A stretch of 64,000 bases of DNA from Rana temporaria (Eukaryota; Chordata; Amphibia; Anura; Ranidae). The DNA is taken from the NCBI RefSeq assembly GCF_905171775.1, contig NC_053499.1:86706052-86770051 (forward strand). Reading direction: 5' to 3'. Below the pieces are notes generated by a model. That model was not told where the DNA came from. It did not search any database and saw only the letters and a list, made by a program, of their open reading frames with translations. Each line of letters opens with the position of its first letter. The stretch's first letter is position 1. Positions 1 to 10,676 of the stretch are shown here, in pieces. A program made the position numbers and the translations under genes.

Positions 1-249
1 GGTGTACTCTGCTGTATTGACAGCGGTGTACTCTCTATATATAGACAGTTAACCAATGGGACAATGTTATATTAAAGGGTCTTGCGGGCACTACAGGGGA
101 CTGAGCGTGAGCTGGGCTGCCACCATGGTAAAATGAGCTGTTTTTGTTTCCTTTGTTTTGTTCAGACGATCTCATGTTAAAAAAAGGGCCTGATGGAGCA
201 CACGGGATTACTATGACAACCCCACGCCTACCACAGGAATTTAGTGGTA
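1..249. other. No recognised gene; opening non-coding stretch
   Basis: I see no coding or RNA signal here. Short reading frames on both strands have no recognisable domain and no splice context. The sequence is moderately AT-rich and ends in a TA run that leads into the microsatellite at 250. Confidence 0.5.
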
Positions 250-318
250 ATCTATATATATATATAAAACTCAACGTGTGTGTGTGTATGTATGTATGTA
301 TGTATGTATGTGTGTTCC
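250..318. repeat. Compound microsatellite (TA)n-(TG)n-(TATG)n
   Basis: A TATATA run is followed by about six GT dinucleotides and then about six GTAT/TATG tetranucleotides. The short frame crossing it is an artefact of the repeat. Confidence 0.9.
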
Positions 319-324
319 AGCATC

Positions 325-655
325 ACGTCCAAACGGCTAAAGATATTTACATGAAACTTGGCACACAGGTTACTTATATGTCAGCCACAAACATAGGATA
401 GGTGGTTTAACCCTTACCCACCCCCATTTGCCATGGTTGGGGTTTTTCTTTAAAGTCCCATTTAACTCTATGGGAAATACATGTTACTTCATAACAGCTG
501 TAGATATTTCGATAACACTTGGTCACATGTTACTTATACGTCCACTTAAACTATAGGATAGTTAATTTATCCCTTAACTACCCCCATTTGTGAGGGTCGG
601 GGTTTTTGTTTAAAGTCCCATGCAAAGCAATGGGAAGTGTATGTTCCCACATAAC
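325..655. repeat. Two diverged tandem copies of a ~165-bp unit
   Basis: Two neighbouring blocks share an ordered set of motifs: AAGATATTTACATGAAACTT-type text, then TTACTTATATGTC or TTACTTATACGTC, then CATAGGATAG or TATAGGATAG, then ACCCCCATTTG, then GGGGTTTTT and TTTAAAGTCCCAT, then ATGGGAA. The first copy spans about 325-487 and the second about 495-655. Order and spacing match, so this is a diverged duplication or the interior of an interspersed repeat. There is no coding capacity. Confidence 0.7.
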
Positions 656-814
656 TTCTGTGTTCCTGTCTACTGTCCCATGTCTTTTTTCAACAGTACT
701 ATGAATACCTTGGCTGGTGGTGATATATGTTACCACAACATGGCGTCTGGGTTAACAACATCTGCCCTAAGGTTAATTACATATGACCTTACATAACTGT
801 CACCAATAACTTAC

Positions 815-1005
815 CTGGATGAAATTCATCCCGTATGCGTTTCACCTGGTCCATGTGGCGCCTCTTTAGGTCCGACCACTTTTTTAAAATGGCCATGCGG
901 TCGTGTGTGCAGCCATGGTGATCCCGTAACTCCCGCAGTAGGGAGCTAACCACCTTTTTTTTCAGGCTGCCTCCGCAGCTGATCGTAGCCCTTTTGCAGG
1001 AACCT
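815..1005 (-). pseudogene. Possible internal exon of a Myb/SANT-like DNA-binding protein
   Basis: On the minus strand 191 bp are open in one frame, giving about 63 codons. The block is bounded by a pyrimidine-rich acceptor (TTCTTCATCTTGCAG, just above 1005) and a consensus donor (CAG then GTAAGT, at 814). The C-terminal half contains LLRELRDHHGCTHDRM followed by ILKKWSDLKRRHMDQV, which has the K-W-x-x-L-K-x-R pattern of the third helix of the Myb/SANT-like domains found in Harbinger accessory proteins and their domesticated relatives. No other exon or TIR pair was found nearby. It could be a host exon, a domesticated Harbinger Myb gene, or a transposon remnant. Exon structure is seen in the sequence; the family is inferred. 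Confidence 0.4.
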
Positions 1006-1409
1006 CTGCAAGATGAAGAAAAAAGTATATTATAATACTTTTGTTTAAACCCTTATGGATATATGACGTTAATGTATGTTATTCAACAATTGGAAGCATT
1101 CTCGCCTTATTAATCAATGACAGGGGCAACATGACAGATTTTATATCTTGCCATTTTGGTCGCCACCTTTTTTGCATAAATATAGCACCCATTATCATTT
1201 GCATAATTATGTATATATGAGTAACAACACAGGATACACGTATAGGGGAGAAATGCGTTGCTATTCATCTGACCGCTATAATTATTTTTTGACCCTTACA
1301 CTGGGCCTGTACAATAGATTTTTTTTTTCATCCCTATCTTTATATAGGAACAATAATATGTTTGTTTCTTTTGACTTTTGATGAATTAATTTTGAATAAA
1401 TAATGGAGT
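1006..1409. other. AT-rich non-coding stretch
   Basis: AT-rich text with poly-T runs near 1320. A 77-codon plus-strand frame at 1148-1381 has no domain and low-complexity composition. Nothing here supports a gene. Confidence 0.5.
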
Positions 1410-2350
1410 TGATGTTATTTAAAAACTACAACTACCACCATGCTCTGATACACCATGTAGCTCACCGTCACCAGCTGTACAACAATTATACTTTAACTCC
1501 CAGCATGCCTGGACAGTTAATGGCTGTCCGGTTATACTGGGGAGTTGTTTTGCAACAGCTGTAGGCTCCGTTTAGGAAACAGTGCCGTACCAGACATTTT
1601 TTTTTTATTGTGGAGGGGAGGGTGGCTATGTAGGGGTATGTGTATATGTTGTGTTTTTCTAATTTTTATTTAGTGTGGTGTAGTGTTTTTATGGTACAGT
1701 CAGAGGGGCGTGGGGTTCACAGTAGTTTCCCGCTGAGGGTTTGAGCTGCAGCGCCAAATTTGCTTCAGCTAGAAGCAGACTGTAAGCCCCAGCCCATGTG
1801 AATGTACCCTGTACATTCACATTTGGGAAGAGGGGGGGTTATTGCAGCCAGTTGCATGCAGGGAGTTGTAGTTTTGCAACAGCTGGAGGCAGAATGGTTG
1901 CAAAACACTGCGAGTTTGTTACCTAACTCAGGGTTTCAAGACCAGTGCACCTCCAGCTGTTGCAAAACTACTACTCCCATCAGCCATGGTCTGTCAGTGC
2001 ATGCTAAGAATTTTACTTTTGCTGCATCTAGGGTGCCACAGTTTAGAGACCCGTGTATAGTGGTCTGAAAAATGTGGGCCTGCAGAACTTGCAAAACTAG
2101 AAGTGCCAGCATGCCCAGGCATGCTGGAAGTTGTAGTTCTGCAACATCTAAAGGGCAATATGTATTCGAACGTCCTTGGGCCTTAAGGACCCTGAAGTCA
2201 GGACGTTCGCATACGTCCTATGTCCACAACATGTTAAATTAATTATGCTAAATAGCAAGGAAAGTGCCTAAATACACATTTACCAACCAGGGTGTCTACA
2301 GCTGTCCAGGTATTCTGGGAGTTGTAGTTTTGCAACAGCAGGAGACACAA
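1410..2350. repeat. Hairpin-rich MITE-like cluster with an alternating 20-bp core
   Basis: The core GTTGTAGTTTTGCAACAGC, or its reverse complement, appears at least six times in alternating orientation: about 1421-1440, 1498-1560, 1862-1890, 1955-1985, 2100-2145 and 2315-2345. Each is coupled to CCCAGCATGCC-type text. Neighbouring copies can pair into stems. At 2165-2220 an ACGTCC/GGACGT palindromic block surrounds CCTTAAGGACC. This looks like one or more non-autonomous DNA transposons (hAT-like by resemblance to the short element at 9715) merged or nested. There is no coding content. Confidence 0.55.
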
Positions 2351-2430
2351 TATTTGGGAAATACTAATATCTGATCTTATATACTAACTTTTAAACTAGT
2401 CTAAAATGCAGTTAAAGATAATGAAATAAC

Positions 2431-2765
2431 AGTGGTGAAAATACTTACACTAATCAGCAGCTTTTCCTCACTGGATGTAAAGTTGCTTCCAACCATCTTC
2501 GCTTCGCAGGGCAGCACAAAATCGCGATGCGAAAATCAACTGGCAAGGATCCAGGAAATGGTCTCCATTTTCGCGTGTTGTTCGCGCGTTTGCGCATGCG
2601 CGAACGAGAATTTCGCAATAAATATCGCATTCGCATTAGCGAAATTTCGCAATATTGTTTTTTTGATAAAATATCACGAATATTCGATTTTAGCGAATAT
2701 TTCTCGAATATTCTACTATATATTCGTGATATATCGCGAAATCGAATATGGCGTATTCCACTCAA
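2431..2765. repeat. CG/AT-rich interspersed repeat with GAATATTCG palindromes
   Basis: The segment is dominated by short palindromic words: TTCGCG, GCGCATGCGCGAA, CGAATATTCG and ATATCGCGAAATCGAATA. Overlapping open frames on both strands (173 and 103 codons) follow from this symmetric, stop-poor composition and show no domain. It resembles the interior of hAT-type MITEs, but I could not fix either end. Confidence 0.45.
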
Positions 2766-3659
2766 TACTAATCGGCACTGAGAGTTCTACACAGATCCCT
2801 CACCAGCCGGTAATCGCGTACCCTGCCCCGCAGTATGATGGCTGTAGGGGTAAGGGGAGCATGCTCGCGACCCCCGCTGTAAATACCACCCACGAGCATA
2901 CGCAGAGGGGGAACACGTCAGCCCACCAACAACTGACATTGGCAACGCAGTAGCTCTACCTGACTTTTAAAGGTACAAGCACCAATAAAAAAACAACAAA
3001 TGTCAAGGGAAGCGAGAAGGGAGAGAAAAGGGAAAAGAAAAAAGAAGAGGAAAGAGAGGGAAAAAAAAGAGAAATAAAAACCCCCAGCCTGGGAAACACG
3101 AGCTGATACTTCTGCGACTCCGCTGTATTCATTATGATATGCAATGGCAGACTGCGTTCCTGTGAGGAAACTCTGTGAGAAGATCCCAACAGATCCACAG
3201 AGGGGTTCCCAGTCTTATTAGCCCTGTGAGTGGCCCAAGAACAGGGACTGCGCACAGGAAAGGCTAAACCCGGCAGATGCTGCCAAAGGCAGGAGGACAT
3301 ACTGCTACTCTTCACCAGCAGAAGAGGTATGAGGGGAAAAAAAAAGGAGAATTTTGGGGATGGACTATACCTTTAATTTATGCTATTCACTAGTCCTGAG
3401 GGAGGAGTCGAGGCGGAGCTATATCACCAGTATGCTGCCATGGAGGCACCAGGAAAGCTATTTGGTTTTGGCTCGTGAGATTTAATATATTGTCCTCCAA
3501 CTGCTGTTTATTTTCTTAATAGCCAAGAAATCTGTACCACAAAAACTATTGTTATACTACTATGCTTTTCATATTACTGCATCCTAATCTTGAATTCCCA
3601 TTTAGTCCTTTTCACATATTTTTGCATGGACAATGTATGCAATATATTAAACCCTTAAG
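2766..3659. other. Non-coding stretch with a purine tract
   Basis: A polypurine tract rich in AAAGAGAAGG words occupies about 2995-3085. The rest is mixed sequence without a recognisable domain. A 119-codon minus frame (2956-3315) depends on the purine tract and reads as a low-complexity Phe/Ser/Leu string. Confidence 0.45.
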
Positions 3660-4424
3660 TGGGGTATACACTAGTAGAATTTCACTTTAAATTAGAAAGC
3701 CTTTACCGTGCTCATTCAAATTACAAAACCACATAAAAGTCCCAATAAAGTGATAATTACAAAATCAAAACAGTTTGCAGTAAAAAGGTATTGAAGATAG
3801 TGACTTGAAAAATAAAATCACACCCAAAACAAGCAGTGCTCTTCATCTTCTCCCTGATGGTAACACTCTGCACTCACCAGAAATATATGACCTCTTTTCG
3901 CAAAGGTGGTCAAACTCGCTTGAGGCAAGTATATGATCAGAATATAGACCATATAATCAGTCCACCAATGGAGTCCTAAGCCTCTGGCTGGCTAGAGAAC
4001 ATCATCTGTTGTAAGGTGCTCCTGTGCCTTTAAGAGATCCTGTATGGGCCTCATTGCTGCTGTAGTGCAGCTGGTACCTGCAGTAATACAAGCATGTGCT
4101 CTCTTCTCACTTACTTGCTGCACAGAGCCAGCAGCTATATTATTGTTCACTAGTAGAATTTCCAATTGAAAATGTGTACAAAAACTTTCAGGAAAATTCG
4201 TATGAAAATTCTCAGAGCACTCAAAAGCAATTTTGCAAGATTTTGTTTGCTTTGAACATTACATTCCTAAATGAATGGACTTTGCTAAACAAAAAACATA
4301 TTTACTGTTAGAAATTCATACAAATGAGAAAAAAAATCCCATTCTGCTCTTTGAAACACCATTTGTGAATAAAAAACGAAACATGAAACATGTCAAACTA
4401 AATTTTACTAGTGTATACTCCCAG
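3660..4424. mobile_element. Non-autonomous DNA transposon with ~20-bp TIRs
   Basis: The left end reads GGGGTATACACTAGTAGAAT (about 3661). The right end read in reverse complement gives GGGAGTATACACTAGTAAAA (ending about 4424), so the element has imperfect terminal inverted repeats 760 bp apart. A third copy of ACTAGTAGAATTTCC lies inside near 4151. The interior is AT-rich without a coding frame. Superfamily and TSD could not be decided. Confidence 0.6.
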
Positions 4425-6786
4425 CTTTAGTGTCACACATTCCCAATCTCAATTTTTTTTCTTGAGTTCAAGTTAAGAGTTTTCTTTTTTTTCCTTTCCT
4501 AAAATACCTTTTATTTTACTGCACTTACACGCCATACATCTTGAGATTTGTTTAAATAAAAGCCTTTCTCAAATGTGTTGTGTGTTTATTTAGTATCTCA
4601 TTTTCTTTTTCATACATCATGGGACACAGAGTCAGGCTAATATTCATTACCTGCTGGGTTATAATTCATCATCAGGTGAATGGACACTGGTAGACCAAAA
4701 GTCTTTAGACAGGATGTAATCCCTTATATAACCCCTCCCAAACAGGAAGCACATCAGTTTTTTTACCAGTGTCTGCACGGTGGATGGCATTATGTGTTGT
4801 GCTCTCTGAGCTCCAGGTCTCTATTCCCAAAAACGGTTCCAAAAATGAATCAAGGGATTGACCGATCAGATCCACCTGACACAGGCTTTTATGCTTAGAT
4901 AAATGGTACCCGAGCCTTGCAAAGAAGACTTGAGATCCTGTGAGGTTTTGCCTCCAAGCGACCTCCGGGCACTAGACCCTGCAGAGTGGAAATCCTGCAT
5001 ACTACAGCACTAAGGCATTTCCTGCAGGGTGCTGTACAGGTCCAAGGGAGTGGACCCTAAACATGAAAGGGTATCAAGTCCTTGAAGTGACAGGACCCCG
5101 CCGTCAAGGGTGAAGATTGGGCCCTTAGTTTCTAAGTGGCCCTGCGCCTGGGCAGGTAAGTGAAACCCCCTTATCTTATTATTGTGGGGTGTCCCAGTGA
5201 TTGTAACAGTCAAGCTAGCTAAATGCTGGACACCTGTGTGTGGTGGACCATATGGGGGAGTTATGGGCTAGCTGTGTGCGTTTGCAAAGAGTACCTTTTT
5301 TTGCTTGTGTGACTGTTTTTTCTACCTGTATGATGGTGCGCGATCATTCGTGGTGCATGTGCAATCGCAGAAGCGCCGGTGAACTTAGCAGTTTGTTTGG
5401 CAGGTCATGGCGCACACAGCTTCGCTGCACTTGCGCATTAGCCTTTATCTGGGATCACAAAGATTTTCTTTGTACGCGAATGCAGCCACACCTGTTTCGC
5501 CGAGGCCATGCACGCACGACAGAACATTCCAGTGCCCACCCAGCTTATTTAAGCTGTGTAAGCCAAGACATGTGGCGCTTTCCAGTAGGGATGAGCCGAA
5601 CATACCCGGGTTCGGTTCGCACCAGAACGTTCGAACAGACCGCGGGTTCGCATGAACATTTAGAACCCCATTGAAGTCTATGGGACTCGAACGTATCGAA
5701 TTCAAAAACGCTAAGTTTAAAAGACCAATATTCAATGTTATTGTAGAAAAAAAAACGTCTTGCAGAACCCGGGTCTTGCCCACCAGGGAACATGTATCAA
5801 TGGAATTTTTTTTTTAAAAACGGCCGTTTTTTTTTCCGGAGTAGCGGAGGGTTGTTTTTTTTCCCCAGTTTCTTTACTTGTCAAAATAAATTTTCCTCTT
5901 CATTTATACAAAACATGGAAAATAGCAATCGTCTTTAACAAATGTAAGTAAATAAATCCAAATACATTCAAAAGAACTTACACAGTACAATCTCTCTATT
6001 CGTTCCTCTCCGAGGAGAGGAAGAAAGAAAGAGAGAACAGGGAAGAAGAGAAAAAAACAAAACAAAAAGGAACCAAACAGTAACATTCCTACCATTGGGG
6101 TCTTTCCCCTCCCCTGTTTAATTCCCATCCTCCCACTCTTCGGAGTCGAAGGGATGGCCAATTAACTCCCAATATAATCCCATAGCAGAGGGGGAGAGAG
6201 CCCTGTAGGGGGTAGCATTTGATAGACAAAAACTTCAAATTCCCTAATATTTGGGCATGGGTGGACGCTATCCCATGCCCTCCCCTTTTTATTTATTTTA
6301 GCCCACTCCAGGTGCCTTCTCCCCCCGGAGCAGCGATTTTAATGATGCTTAAAGTGAAAAAAAAAAAAAAAATGAAAAATTCCTTCAAATATCACACCTG
6401 CTGTGTGTCTATAGTAGTGGCACGTGTTTAGAAATGTCCCTGCCCAACATGAAATTATTATAAGAACAAAAGTAATTTAACACTGTTTGCGCATGTGCTT
6501 TCTGGCATCAATATCTCGATTATTTTAGGGGTGGCGGGGGGGGGCCATTATTTTTTTGTGAAAGCAAAATTGTAGAAAAAGGGCACCCCTCAAACATACT
6601 GTAATTGGAGCGCAACAAAGAGCCACGTGCAAAGTATTGCATCAAAAATTGTTAATTAGGCGCCCTGTTATAAGGGGCACCAAAATGTGTCCCGTAGGCA
6701 CAACACAACACTGCAACCCCTCCCAATATCTGTAATTGGAGCGCAAACAGGAGCCACGTGCAAAGTATAGCATCAAAAAAACTGCA

Positions 6787-7140
6787 CAGGTGCTATGTAA
6801 ACAAAATAGTCGCAGTCACACCGACTGCGTCAGGTGTTAGTAAACTGCACACACGCAGTAAGAGCGACTGCGTTCAGGTGCTATGTAACAAAACAGACGC
6901 AGTCACACCAACTGCGTTCAGGTGTTAGTAACTGCAACACATGCAGTAAGAGCGACTGCGTCCAGGTGCTATGTAACAAAATAGTCGCAGTGAAACCGAC
7001 TGCGTTCAGGTGTTAGTAAACTGCACACACGCAGTAAGAGGGACTGCGTTCAGGTGCTATGTAACAGCACACACACAGTGACACCAACTGGTTTAGTTGC
7101 TATTAAACAGCACACATGCAGTAAGAGCGACTGCGTTTCT
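6787..7140. repeat. 88-bp minisatellite, about four copies, inside the hAT
   Basis: CAGGTGCTATGTAA recurs at 6787, 6875, 6963 and 7051, exactly 88 bp apart. Each unit carries two related half-motifs, GACTGCGTTCAGGTG and ACACGCAGTAAGAGCGACTG, so the unit itself looks like an older internal duplication. The array is confined to the hAT element. Confidence 0.9.
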
Positions 7141-7527
7141 GTGCAATTCAATAGCCCACTTGCATTAACAGCGACTGCGAGTACTATGTTAAGCTAATCC
7201 CTAATGCAGGCAATACAACACGTTAGAGCGCTGCATGAAGAACAATCTCCTGCCTGACAGATACTAATAGCAGATCTAGCTGAGCTATACAGTTTATAAA
7301 TATATTGACAACTCCTAGGGATGTGAATATATTCTCTACAACTGTAGATATAACTATACTGACTAGCCTTCCTGCTCTATCTATCTGGTAGAAAAAGACA
7401 CTGTGTCTCTATCTATCTCTCCTCTCTAACTGTCTGACTGACCTTCTCTAACAAAAGCGAAACACACTACACGAGGCCGCCGTGCAGGCTGCCTTTTATA
7501 GTGTGGGGCGTGTACTAATCCCTCCCT

Positions 7528-7574
7528 GAGCCATAATTGGCCAAAGCCACCCTGGCTTTGGCCAATTATGGCTC
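7528..7574. repeat. Perfect hairpin, 22-bp arms, 3-base loop
   Basis: The arm beginning GAGCCATAATTGGCCAAAGC at 7528-7549 is exactly inverted at 7553-7574 around CCC. It lies inside the hAT element. It could extrude as a cruciform or act as a subterminal recognition structure, but no function is shown. Confidence 0.9.
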
Positions 7575-7977
7575 TTCGTTTTTGCGCGCTGTGATTGGCC
7601 AAGCATGCGGGACATACAGCAGCTTGACCAATCATCAGCGCTCAACGCCGCAGTGAATTATGGGACGTTTTGCGTCACTCGAATTTGGCGCGAACGACCT
7701 GTTTTGTTCGAATTTCCATCGAACGATCGATGTTCGAGTCGAACATACGTTCGTATCGAACGCGAAGCTCATCCCTACTTTCCAGGTAGCTGTGGGACAC
7801 AGTAGGCACTTTCAGCGGTTCAGTACTCCTTACCTGGGTCATGCGAGTCAAACCGGTGTGTTTGCTTGGCAGGCTAAAGGTGCTTCGCAGGACTGTTACA
7901 TAGGGGCTTGGTGAGCCCTATTAAGGGGTCTCCTTCTGAGGAGTATTAAATCTACACTCTTTGTTTGTGGCTATTGA

Positions 7978-9235
7978 ATGTCTTCCAAAAAGAGGAGTGG
8001 GACAAACACTACATGTCATCAGTAGTTCCTGATGAACCTAGTCATATCCCCCTGGGAAAGACCAAAGGCTTCCGGGCAATCTGAGGCGCCTAGCTGGTAT
8101 TTTGCCCACAGTAAACGCTGTTGCTACACCTTTTATCACCAAGGATGAACTGTCCTCAGCCCTAGCCAGGTTAGAGCACAGGATAGCTGGCATGATTGCC
8201 ACCATCTCGCAGGGTGGCAAGAAGCATGACAGATCCCCCTCCCCAGAGTCTCCTAGTTTGGAGCAGGAGTGGGTTGAGGATGGGGAAGTGCTTAAAGCTC
8301 AGGATTCAGTGGAGTGCCCGGCCGTGGAGTCTGCTTCCGAGCAATCTGGAAAGAAGATATCCAGTTAATGTCCGCCTTTCAGTCACGGAGGCTTTGATCC
8401 TGACTCTGACCAAAATGGTTACCTCGGCCTCTAAGTTGCCTCTTGTAGAGGTTACTGAGCTCCCCTGAACACTTTGGGGATCCCTGAGGCCTCTTCACCC
8501 TTTGTTGGAACAAGCGGTATATGATTGGAACATCCTGACATGATTTTTGTTCCTCCTAAAGGTTTTCCCTTTTATATCCCATGGGTGAAAAGTTTATTAA
8601 GAAATGGAGCATGCCAGCCATAGATGCAGCCGTCTCTTCCTAAATAAGAACGTAACTTGTCCTGTAAATAACAAACAGGGCTTGAAAGACCTGTTGACAA
8701 GAAATTGGAGTTATTATTAAATGCTTCCTTTTCTTTGGTCAGTTCAGCTATTCAGCCAACTGTTGCAGCAATTGGTATTTGCCAGTCCATAAAGGATCAG
8801 GTCAAACTGCCTAACAGGCTTAACCAGGAGGATAATCTGCCTGAAAGTAAGACGAGCGCTGTGTTTTGCCAATGATGCCTTAAAGGATTCAATACAGCAG
8901 GTTTCTTGTATGGCTCTTGTCTGTACATATGCACAGACTTTTATGGCTTAAAAACTTCCTTGTAAAAAGTTATTGGCAGGTTTCCCCTTTCATGGGGAAC
9001 GTTTAAATCGGTGAGGACTTGGACAAATATATCCCAAAAATTTCCAGAGGGAAGAGTTCTCTACTTCCTGTAAAGAAAAGCACCAAATGTTCCCTCATTT
9101 AAAACACCAGGGACTGCTTTCTCAAATGTCTCAGCACCAGGGCAGTTCCACCGCCAACAGGGTGCTAAAGCCAGAGGCAACCTGCGAGGCCAGGGCCACA
9201 AAAAGCCCTGGGTTCAAAGCCCTCCTTTTGAGAGG
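7978..9235 (+). pseudogene. DIRS gag-like protein, degenerate (copy 1)
   Basis: The frame opens at 7978 with MSSKKRSGTN, comparable to the MGPKGSGTKN start of the better preserved gag at 46.8-48.3 kb. Other matching stretches occur in shifting frames: KDELSSALARLEHR and KHDRSPSPESPS (plus strand, 8145-8260), a cognate of EESFSKKWVLPAVDAAVS near 8585-8640, and a cognate of PAVAAIGVCQALKDQ near 8760. Several frameshifts and stops break it. DIRS gag proteins are thought to package the RNA; no enzyme motif is expected. Ends are approximate. Confidence 0.65.
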
Positions 9236-9239
9236 ATGC

Positions 9240-10112
9240 CCCCACTCCATCGAGTGGGGGGAAGGTTGCTACACTTTGCAGACATTTGGAAAAAAACAAT
9301 TCAGGACAATTATACCTCATGGCTACAAGCTGGAGTCACGGGGGGTTCCCCCTCACAGGTTTTTAAGATTCAGCGTTCCCTCGGATTCTCCAAGAAGGAA
9401 CTTATCGTTTCAGGCACTACATCATCTAGTGCATCAAAGAGTGATTGAGGAGGTTCCTGTATTCGAAATGGACACATGGTTTTACTCAAACCTGTTTACG
9501 GTTCAGAAACCAAATGGGGATACAAGGCCCATTTTGGACCCAAGATCCTTGAACAAGTATCTATTGATACAGTCCTTTCGGATGGAGTCTGTCTGCTCAG
9601 TAGTAACCTCACTCCAGAGGGGAGACTTTCTAGCCACCATCGATATAAAGGAAGCGTATCTACATATACCTACCTTTCAGCCTCTTCAGGAGGTTCCTAC
9701 GCTTTGCAGTAGAGCAGGGGTCTCCAAACTATGGCCCTCCAGTTGTTCAGGAACTACCTTTCCCACCATGCCATGTCATGTCTTTGAATGTCAAAGTTTT
9801 ACAATGCCTCATGGGAAGTGTAGTTCCCGCAACAGCTGGAGGGCCGTAGTTTGGAGATCCCTGCAGTAGAGGAACGTCATTTTAAGTTTGTGGTTTGGGC
9901 TTGCTACAGCTCACTGGGTGTTCACAAAGGTCCTAGCACCAGTACTGGGTCTTTTAAGGGCCCAAGGGATTCTGGTACTTGGGTATCTGGACGACCTCCT
10001 GCTCAGAGATCACTCAGTCCAGGCTCTAAAACAGAGCATAAAAAAGGTACACAGTGTGGTATTTGAAAAGCTTAGGCTGATCATAAATACTGAAAAGTCA
10101 GCCTTGAGACCG
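9240..10112 (+). pseudogene. DIRS reverse transcriptase fragment (copy 1)
   Basis: Ordered RT signatures are visible in two frames. These are FYSNLFTVQKPNGDTRPILD (fingers), NKYLLIQSFRMESV, then DFLATIDIKEAYLH (first catalytic Asp, motif A), then after the 149-bp MITE HFKFVVWACYSS, then LVLGYLDDLLLRDH (YLDD, motif C) and LIINTEKSALRP. The reading frame must shift after the MITE and again near 9900. The frame ends at the junction with the Harbinger fragment at about 10112, so thumb and RNase H are missing. The YLDD box and the DIKEAYLH style match the DIRS1 group. Confidence 0.85.
9715..9863. mobile_element. 149-bp hAT MITE inside the DIRS RT
   Basis: It is flanked by the 8-bp duplication CAGTAGAG (9707-9714 and 9864-9871). 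The TIRs are CAGGGGTCTCCAAACTATGG and, in reverse complement, CAGGGATCTCCAAACTACGG. Excising it plus one TSD copy restores a continuous FAVEERHFKFVV reading through the DIRS RT. The interior contains the CAACAGCTGGAGG motif also seen in the 1410-2350 cluster. Confidence 0.93.
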
Positions 10113-10676
10113 TAGTGCCACATGTGTGCAATCAATGGCCCGACGGTGTGTGGGAATCCGGCAATGCCTGTAGAAATCCTGCATTGCCTTCTGCCGCAGG
10201 TGCTCATGGGTGGGTTTGATGATGTGGTGGGACATGCATGTGAGGATTGCGGGGACAACCTGGTGCACGCATCTGCTCATGGTGGATTGTGACATCCCAG
10301 ACAAGACTCCACTTGTACGTTGGAATGATCCACTGGCGAGGAAATGCAGTGTTGCCAGTACCTTGACCAGTGGCTGCACTGCATGTGAGCGTTCTGTCTG
10401 GCTGGTGATTTCATCATGCAGGGCTGTGGCTAATTCCAGTGTGGCATTAGGGCTGAATCTGAAAATGCGATACACCTCCGATTCCCCCACACCAAAGACG
10501 TTCATGCGCATTCGGTATATCCTCTCCTGTGCCCTCCTCCGTGCCTGTGGAAGCAGTAGTGCTATGACCAATGGCTGCCCGGGCATGTTGGCATACGGAT
10601 GTGTTGTCCTGCAAGTGTGGTTGCTCAGCTTGTCCGTAATGGTGCTGCTGCACTGCTCTCCAGCTGACCTGTGCAC
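10098..10676 (-). pseudogene. Harbinger transposase, N-terminal half
   Basis: This 192-codon minus-strand frame matches, segment by segment, the transposase at 11.6-12.6 kb. Shared blocks include HAVQPLVKVLATLHFLASGS, FQRTSGVLSGMSQSTMSRCV and a block ending AIDCTHVALR. AIDCTHV holds the first catalytic Asp of HARBI1-type DDE nucleases. The match stops just after it, at the junction with DIRS copy 1 near 10113, so the second Asp and the Glu are lost. The upstream region to about 11011 (GTCGGCGCAAGTGCTTTGTG) resembles the non-coding part of the larger Harbinger. It is a truncated second copy in opposite orientation. Confidence 0.85.

Larger units (their letters stand above)
5586..7777. mobile_element. 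Non-autonomous hAT element, 2.2 kb
   Basis: It is flanked by the perfect 8-bp duplication CTTTCCAG at 5578-5585 and 7778-7785, the TSD length of hAT transposons. The ends TAGGGATGAGCC (left) and, in reverse complement, TAGGGATGAGCT (right) form the TIRs. TTCGAAC/GTTCGAA words near both ends extend the terminal inverted symmetry. The interior carries no transposase. It holds a segment duplicated about 130 bp apart (6599-6655 and 6729-6780), an 88-bp tandem array and a perfect 22-bp-arm hairpin. Confidence 0.85.
4600..10112 (+). mobile_element. Decayed DIRS-type retrotransposon (copy 1)
   Basis: The left terminal region (about 4600-4790) has CATACATCATGGGACACAGA, closely matching the ITR of the complete DIRS at 43.4-49.6 kb. 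It is followed by TATATAACCCCTCCC and a leader ending near CTGGGCAGGTAAGTG at 5150. A gag-like frame starts near 7978 and an RT frame runs to 10112, where the element stops abruptly against a Harbinger fragment. RNase H, recombinase and right terminus are missing. A 2.2-kb hAT and a 149-bp hAT MITE interrupt it. Removing the hAT and one copy of CTTTCCAG rejoins the leader. Many frameshifts and stops show it is dead. Confidence 0.8.

Noticed and set aside
2432..2953. 173-codon plus frame starting MVKILTLISSFSS
   Set aside because: It runs through palindromic GAATATTCG/TTCGCG repeat text with an equally long frame on the other strand; no domain.
5240..5674. 144-codon plus frame with several Cys residues
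   Set aside because: It spans the DIRS leader and the edge of the hAT insertion (junction at 5586), so it cannot be one gene.
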